From: an uncultured Lachnospiraceae bacterium
Lineage (GTDB): Bacteria; Bacillota; Clostridia; Lachnospirales; Lachnospiraceae
Assembly: GCA_947172705.1 (NCBI GenBank)
Contig: CAMWCA010000001.1
Span: 1-64,000, forward strand
Direction of reading: 5' to 3'
Length of the DNA stretch: 64,000 nt
Positions 59,501 to 64,000 of this stretch are shown here, piece by piece (the first letter of the stretch is position 1; every line of letters begins with the position of its first letter). The position numbers were made by a program, and so were the translations under genes. The notes under the pieces were generated by a model that was given only the letters and a program-made list of their open reading frames with translations, ran no database searches and had not been told where the DNA came from.

Positions 59501-62500
59501 ACGTTGGACATGCCTTTCAGAGGAGTGATCGTAGGGAAACAGCAGGATGATGGAAGTTATCCTACCATTTCCCTGCCTGTGAGAAGAAATTATACGGGAA
59601 ATACAGCCGATGCAAACCATGGATTTATTCAATACGCAAAAGGCGCGGTGGTGAAGGACCTTCATATCAAGGGAGGCGATGCCGGAGGAGATGACACAAG
59701 AACGGGAATCGTCAAAGTGAGGTCCATGGCAGGCGGCGTTATGGCGTGCATTCTTGGCGGAGATAATATTATTGATAATGTTACGGTGGAATTGGAGGTC
59801 GGTAAGCACAATGCCGATACCGTCCAGGCGGGCGCATATGTAGGAAACATCAGGCAGGGAAGCCTGATTTTGAGAAATTTAAAGGAAGACTCAGCCAAAG
59901 GCTTCCGGGTGGGAAGCTTTGTGACCGACAACGGGAAGAATGGGCGTCTTGAAGCGGGATCAACGGATGCTGATCGGCAGAATCTTTATATATCCGGTCT
60001 GGTAGGCAAAGTGGAGAATGGCTGTGTCATATATGATGATGCCGGTGCCTCCTATAGCGGTAAAGTGCTTCCTCATGATGCTGCAAACATCAGCGGGATC
60101 TATACAAATGACGAGGGATATCCTGTTTGTAAGCATTACGATATTATAGTAAAAAGCCATTTGGATTCAGACGGAAAGATCGATCTGACCTCTGCTGAGT
60201 CGGGCGGCGTTACGCACTTTACGGCAAAGGTAAGCAATGCATCTCAATTACAGGTGGTTTCCATGGCGGTCAATTCGGATGCCTTTTCCGTATGTTACAT
60301 GGACGGCGGTTATGATAAAACAGCGGTCTGCCGTAAAGCGGCGTACAGCGATGTGGGAAATGTTCCGGCGGCAACGGCAGATTTTACAAATGCAACCACA
60401 GAGGACGATAAAACCTACGATTATCCATATCTGTACAAGGAGTATATTGCATTTCATAATGCGGGAGGAAGAGCCGCTACTTTTGTCAGTGCCGGCGGTG
60501 ATCAGGTCAGCAGATTAAACGGGGTGATTTCTCATTCTGATCCGGCACAGAGAGTGGATCTTAATGCGGTAATGAACTATCAGCTGTCAAATACAACCTA
60601 TGATATGTCGGTATATGACAGAGGATTTAGAGGAATAGGAGCCACCTACAGGATATTTTCAGAGCATACATCCGAAGGCATTCCTTATGAGCAGGTTGGA
60701 GCAGAGACTTTTTATTCTGATTTCAGGGCAAATTTCCTGGGAAACGGCGCAGTTATCAATCTTGGAATTGACAGAAGCTATGATAGGTCCATACATACGG
60801 CGGCTTTGTTCAACGATCTTTTGGACAGAAGAAATACCTATGAGTACACGCTCTCTGATTTTACGGTAACGGGAGCAGTGTCCAGCGTGGTGAAGGATTC
60901 GGAGGGAAATATTACCAGCGGCGGTAATGAGATAAACACAACGCGTACAGCCGGCGTGGTGGGACTGATGCGCCGCCCGTGGAAGATAAAAAATGTAAAG
61001 ACAGAAAATATTTTAATTGAGGGAAGAGGAAACACAGGCGGCATCGTGGCATGGATCGAAGCAGATCCGGACCGTAGTGATAAAACCTACGACTTTAACG
61101 GATGTATCGTAGGAGAGGGGACAAAGGCTGATTCCTATGGCGGCAGCGTGGGCGGCGTGATCGGTGTAATATGCCGATATACACCTACCGGTACGCCTCT
61201 GGAAAATGTGAAGGTTAATCTGACCAATTGTGCTGTCAAAGGAAGCGCGGCTGATCCGGACAAGCATGTTATCCTCACTGTGAAAGACAGAAAAGCAGAT
61301 AAAGCACCGGGAGGAGGCGATGATTCCTGGAGAAGACGTAATACAGCTCAGGCGGCAGCGGGAAGAAGCGGCGGTTTGGTAGGCTACATTGGAAGCAGGT
61401 TTGAAGCCCATGCAAACGATCATAATCAGATTATGCCTGTGCAATTGACCATTGAAAACGGTGTGGCGGAATATGCACAGCTGGTGGGCGCTTATTCTGC
61501 AGGCGGACTGCTGGGAGAGTATGACGCGCATCAGGATGCGGAAAACCCTTCTTCCGCTACGACAAGCGCGGGCGTAACAGTTACAGACAGCAGAGTAAGC
61601 TTATGTCAGATTGAAAGCTATAGATGGAATCTGAAATGGGGTTCACTTGTCAGGGATGATTGGAGAAATTATGGTGCAGGCGGACTGATCGGCGGAATGA
61701 GAGGAAGAGAGCTGGTTATTTCAGCATCTCAGGTGGAAAACACCAATATTACAGCGTCCAGCGGTTCAGGGGATGAGACTTTGGCAGCCACAAGAAACGG
61801 CAATCCGGGTATTTATGCTGGCGGTGCCGTGGGATGTATCAAGGCAAGAGCTGCTACTATTACAGATGTTACCGTGGAGGGCGGTCTTGACGCAAGCGCC
61901 CGGGCAGATCTGGAGCTGGGCGGTCAGCAGTACCGCATCCGTTCCTGGGGGGCAAGTGCAGGCGGACTGGTCGGAATGGCAACAGCGGTAAGCCCGAACA
62001 TGGCAGTGCCTTCTGCGCTGAACCTAAGCGGCATCAAAGTGAAAGGGATGCGGATCGATGTGGACGACCGCAAGAATGAAACGGTATTTGAGACAACAGG
62101 CGGTGCAGAAGGAAATGTCGGCGGCGTGGTTGGAAGAAATCAGATGCAGCTTTCCATTAAGCCCAAGACAGGGGAGACCGCCCAGGGGGCAGGAGCAACA
62201 GTAGAAAATTGCATGATCCTGTGTTCCATTAATCATGCCGGCGGCGTACTGGGCGCTCAGGTAAAGCATTACAATAATAATAACAACGCTGCATGCCCTA
62301 TTCGTAACACAAGTATTTGGAATGTGGAAGTGAAAAACAGCATTATCGGTACAAATAACACGGCTACTTTCTTGGTTGATAACAGAAATGATAACTGGCG
62401 CGGCATCGGCGGAATCTATGGAGCTTTGACCGCTTCGCAGGATGCAGGAGGGTATAACAGGCATTATCTGGAGAATGCGGAGGTCAGCGGCTGCTGGATT

Positions 62501-64000
62501 TATGGGTATAGTACCGGCGGTGTTTTAGGTCTTACGGCATCTCATGTGTATTTGCTTTCCAATGCAGTTGGGACAGAAACTGCCGACAGCGTTAAAATCA
62601 GGAATAATAAAATGTACGGTATGGTGGTAGGAGGTGTGATCGGAACCAGCAGAGCAAGGTGGGTGAACTATATTGGCACCCTTGTTGAAGGTAATGTTCT
62701 TCAGGGCTATAAGAACCACAAGGATTGGTCGCCTGTGGTGGGAGGATTTTTTGGGTCAGGGGCGTCCATAACGAACCATATTGATTATGCAAGGATCAGA
62801 AATAACGGGATTCTTGCGGCAAATGCGAATGCAGCGGGCAATAAGAGGATTGCGGTAGGAGGCTTTGCAGGCGTCACAGAATGGTCAAATGGGGCGAATG
62901 TTTACTGCCCTGAGCTTACAGATAACCTGATCGGTTACAGAGAGACGACAACGGGAGACAAATTTGCAGGAAATGTAACAAACTTAAAGGCAAATGAAAC
63001 CCTCCAGACGCTCTTTGGGTCAGGGGGAGAATTGGAGGTTTTCGGTTCAGACGGAAAACCCCTTAGTGGAAATCAGGTGAAACTGGTTTATGGAAATACG
63101 GACGGCGCGCTGAAAACCTGTAATATGCCTTCCGCAGATGAATTACGTGAAAACACGGCAGGCTATTATGGCGCACGCATTGGCAATCTGGTGGGAATCA
63201 ACAGCGGAAATTATCATTCTTACTATCTTGCACCGAAAATTTCCTACAGCAGTGACATTAAGACGCGACCGGTTATTGACGTGGGCGGAAGCTTCAGTGT
63301 CCGTCAGTCATCCGCCGATCTGCTCACCGCTCCTTATGCATATCGGAAGTTTGTCCATATTATTTATCATGAGCCTTTGGCAAGCGCCGATGCCGATGCT
63401 AATGTGTGGGATCGAACCGGAAACACGCTGCTGGATGGAACAACAATAAGCGGAAGTAAATGGAAAACTCTCTTTGGAGGTATCAGCTATACCGGAATTA
63501 TGGAAGAGTATCGGAACGCAAAAACCTCAACGGATCTGAAAGCGGTGCTGGATGCTTATCACTTAAATGCGAAAACCGACAGAGCTGCGGATGCATTACT
63601 GCTCGAGGAAGTGTATCAGAATCTTTATAAGGATGAGAACGGAGATTTACTTTCTACGCTGACTGTAACAGGCGATATAGATCCGGATGCTGAGATCCTT
63701 CCGCTGATTGTGTTGGATACGCAGTATGGAACGGCGGATGAACTGGTAAAAAGCGTCGTCACAGCATTGACCGGAACAGGAGGCGCTTATAATGATGCAG
63801 ATGGCGTCTACTCAACCGGGATGGCTGGGGTCACAGACATTAAGGCTGAACCTGTGGAGATCAAAAATGGTCAGATCCAAAAACGAAGCGGAACGGCAAG
63901 CTTAAAGGCGAGCAAGCAGAATAATAAGTGGACGGTGGATTATGTGGGATTTGACAATGATGGACTGGATGGAAATCCCCAGACCTTTACACTGCTTACG
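53558..64000 (+). CDS. giant repetitive surface protein (3' end beyond window)
   Basis: Continuous frame from ATG 53558 to 64000 (3,481 codons, checked at several sites; absent from the ORF track, presumably because there is no stop in the window); signal/TM start MRKRMRIIRAVAILLAMILFLNNEQ; Cys/His repeats then many G-G-[VIL]-x-G beta-helix-like repeats. Confidence 0.85.
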   Translation, partial: MRKRMRIIRAVAILLAMILFLNNEQMVYVLATATENIGGENQMPQEAPSDETLTEEGDQDGENSGETVPDVNEGEGGDETPKEEACDHDWVTNDEGTEAVCSKCGETKTVEPENPEEPEEPEEPCQHDWVTNDEGTEAVCSKCGETKTVEPENPEEPEEPCQHDWVTNDEGTEAVCSKCGETKTVEPENPEEPEEPCQHDWVTNDEGTEAVCSKCGETKAVEPENPEEECEHEWITDPETSLTICSKCGKEKAEEEECEHEWVTDPETSLTICSKCGKEKAEEECEHEWVTDPETSLTICSKCGKEKAEEEECEHEWMRDPETLLIICSKCGKEKTAEDICEHEWMRDPETLLIVCSKCYEESLEEEEECPEGGFHIYDLNEEGTGWVCVLCGVYKETLDVLDVTLEMYLKAMGDVSLLGLDDADDPASSKLPKTKAELDGYLSKDLTIASLGDLLVIQELSKETDFKGYNLIFSNRSLGKLSANYSVDTWELSTVADFKGIGDAAHPFSGTVYAGITGVNLQLSVPLFQYASTDASINTMNIKSDIHVNDSATPVGIIAGTLVKGDAPAFTFGRGVNLEGTVSNASGAAGMLFGRVENQGGTDLMEINLDGSKITYTKDSSVSGLHAGGVIGEIQGEVKLNISSPKLVSRVSVKSVNSTLSLGNALSWSASAAGMYVGAMEDGEIAISGGSESYMAQVGRESGNGGVNGGLVGLVLGAKVTTDGSQISIAGPGVTGQVAGGVFGYYQHEDGVSMSLEHLLIDVPVDASGAQYAGGVLGRYYRDEDGSPAKDYDIISDVTVQKNVQANQFAAGIAGSVQGSNLKIQDVSITGNITNVSGGAEDNRRGVGGVIGRLEGQYVEIERASVKTTFNKEAFVAGGIVGEVVKGGDRNAILKITDPAVDSAFGDNNAYYRGGILGYVGSGNFVALDGSVQVGMACTQNYGKVGHIAGSQRESLIYLETDAEYTRPTGKNWQDDIGNYGGVYRNGTWGEGAPLISYADGKVMGTVGNSGGTWQIDSEADLIRLAIMLNTEGNYAAECFGGTGKGGLLTGSYQVTRSLDISKSGIYDLNRNDSIGKEAEMFKGSFRGPGSGTTIDLGEVSTNQKYLGLFPYAGRGAEISGFTLERTINYAEDYAGGLASDIRGNFTTRDVTLLLNMQSYISGSANNRTHFYGGVAGRIVQEGGEELTVENLRVGGNWQMKVANGANSGPAMGGLTAFYNQVDNGSCSRILVDGFELMESFKLTSGGYRSSGMFTWLNNTYVKKDRTRLSMQNIKIHNGAVMALDQNSDDPGSGWLGMSWNDVTPDDTVHYSIKGLQIGDGGSAAQGPAYSSRAVFGGLVDSVTGRIQLQNISIQNGTFNNVNRKDRIGLLFRLGHNALIEIDGYDIAGRKLGDMSGANNTGAVQLVNFTAGNYDEIVSYNIGIHRNNSDDYQRGGIVNIIYDGFTTGHKVYQNRLLDDKANTVTRYYYNLFGNSFAAEDSFLSEGEKLTKNAAVITNERQMMIWHLTHYMNDDIRRYLAPYYVDGQISDRSKDTVFKGCIDLKGVSYYPTWISGGAYLFNKGDDGRGAEIKFHAQEISDAAGTKMTPENNSREHYMMHGGLFISRSGNVTVKGDEDYLTLSGTVAHLSQQHSSGALFVMYVTGNKGMYRIRLKDLYLTNYKGEDSEGLLIGRVNEDSSLDLSWIETEYTTTGKKAAAALIGVVGNEQAKNISIEFKNMKLDSRRTEGIFQNASLIDSNYYLEDKTNQNWNRLRRLRYLFTERAFDPGVSADNDPYPPFDSATDTDNANYGNNEYTESYVTIGAELKDGVEFWDNENGPVDGTSYDFAFWKGYKWDYSKIETDYVPYVHTIEHVGSKEIEVNPKNRPITEGCGTYEDPYQITSAKQLLALGRYLQNKDDTKYLEGWQVNKYESGRSGAGSICNKTCHDDGSDLRTYRIDSDFPTQAQLSQAYYMIMNDIKLDGMTNATDKQIAEDFLGLGTLDMPFRGVIVGKQQDDGSYPTISLPVRRNYTGNTADANHGFIQYAKGAVVKDLHIKGGDAGGDDTRTGIVKVRSMAGGVMACILGGDNIIDNVTVELEVGKHNADTVQAGAYVGNIRQGSLILRNLKEDSAKGFRVGSFVTDNGKNGRLEAGSTDADRQNLYISGLVGKVENGCVIYDDAGASYSGKVLPHDAANISGIYTNDEGYPVCKHYDIIVKSHLDSDGKIDLTSAESGGVTHFTAKVSNASQLQVVSMAVNSDAFSVCYMDGGYDKTAVCRKAAYSDVGNVPAATADFTNATTEDDKTYDYPYLYKEYIAFHNAGGRAATFVSAGGDQVSRLNGVISHSDPAQRVDLNAVMNYQLSNTTYDMSVYDRGFRGIGATYRIFSEHTSEGIPYEQVGAETFYSDFRANFLGNGAVINLGIDRSYDRSIHTAALFNDLLDRRNTYEYTLSDFTVTGAVSSVVKDSEGNITSGGNEINTTRTAGVVGLMRRPWKIKNVKTENILIEGRGNTGGIVAWIEADPDRSDKTYDFNGCIVGEGTKADSYGGSVGGVIGVICRYTPTGTPLENVKVNLTNCAVKGSAADPDKHVILTVKDRKADKAPGGGDDSWRRRNTAQAAAGRSGGLVGYIGSRFEAHANDHNQIMPVQLTIENGVAEYAQLVGAYSAGGLLGEYDAHQDAENPSSATTSAGVTVTDSRVSLCQIESYRWNLKWGSLVRDDWRNYGAGGLIGGMRGRELVISASQVENTNITASSGSGDETLAATRNGNPGIYAGGAVGCIKARAATITDVTVEGGLDASARADLELGGQQYRIRSWGASAGGLVGMATAVSPNMAVPSALNLSGIKVKGMRIDVDDRKNETVFETTGGAEGNVGGVVGRNQMQLSIKPKTGETAQGAGATVENCMILCSINHAGGVLGAQVKHYNNNNNAACPIRNTSIWNVEVKNSIIGTNNTATFLVDNRNDNWRGIGGIYGALTASQDAGGYNRHYLENAEVSGCWIYGYSTGGVLGLTASHVYLLSNAVGTETADSVKIRNNKMYGMVVGGVIGTSRARWVNYIGTLVEGNVLQGYKNHKDWSPVVGGFFGSGASITNHIDYARIRNNGILAANANAAGNKRIAVGGFAGVTEWSNGANVYCPELTDNLIGYRETTTGDKFAGNVTNLKANETLQTLFGSGGELEVFGSDGKPLSGNQVKLVYGNTDGALKTCNMPSADELRENTAGYYGARIGNLVGINSGNYHSYYLAPKISYSSDIKTRPVIDVGGSFSVRQSSADLLTAPYAYRKFVHIIYHEPLASADADANVWDRTGNTLLDGTTISGSKWKTLFGGISYTGIMEEYRNAKTSTDLKAVLDAYHLNAKTDRAADALLLEEVYQNLYKDENGDLLSTLTVTGDIDPDAEILPLIVLDTQYGTADELVKSVVTALTGTGGAYNDADGVYSTGMAGVTDIKAEPVEIKNGQIQKRSGTASLKASKQNNKWTVDYVGFDNDGLDGNPQTFTLLT
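53813..54640 (+). repeat. nine tandem C-x-H-[DE]-W ... C-S-K-C repeats within the giant ORF
   Basis: Unit starts at 53813, 53930, 54038, 54146, 54245, 54329, 54410, 54494, 54578; first four units nearly identical in DNA and include PEEPEEP linkers. Confidence 0.9.

Overview
This looks like a chromosomal window from a Lachnospiraceae-like Clostridia genome; that assignment rests on gene content and is an inference. From about 0 to 29.6 kb it is mostly housekeeping. It holds a folate cluster (folC, folE, HD, folP, folB-folK fusion), pheA, a DUF815 ATPase, ppx/ppk, maf, infC-rpmI-rplT with an attenuator leader, a peptidase and a tRNA-Pro(AGG). It also holds a complete type II FAS operon (acpP-fabK-fabD-fabG-fabF-fabZ-accDA fusion-fabH-MarR/FabT-like), whose promoter carries three 13-bp operators spaced exactly 16 bp apart. 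Accessory DNA begins immediately after rlmD. It contains an N-terminally truncated DUF262/HNH protein, an Abi_2 (AbiD/AbiF-type) HEPN protein with a compact ncRNA upstream that has its own promoter and terminator (type III TA-like layout), two unusual lipoproteins flanking a DUF3990/XRE toxin-antitoxin pair, and a hybrid histidine kinase. From 44.7 kb to the window end there is one co-directional locus: HD-GYP protein, SipW/ER-type signal peptidase, several TasA/SipW-substrate-like small exoproteins, a membrane-anchored McrB-like AAA+ ATPase with a DUF2357/McrC-like partner, and a giant surface protein ORF (>3,480 aa, running off the window) that starts with nine C-x-H...C-S-K-C repeats. The strongest candidates for undescribed biology are this surface-assembly locus and the ncRNA-Abi_2 module. 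All family assignments were made by eye from the translations, with no database search.
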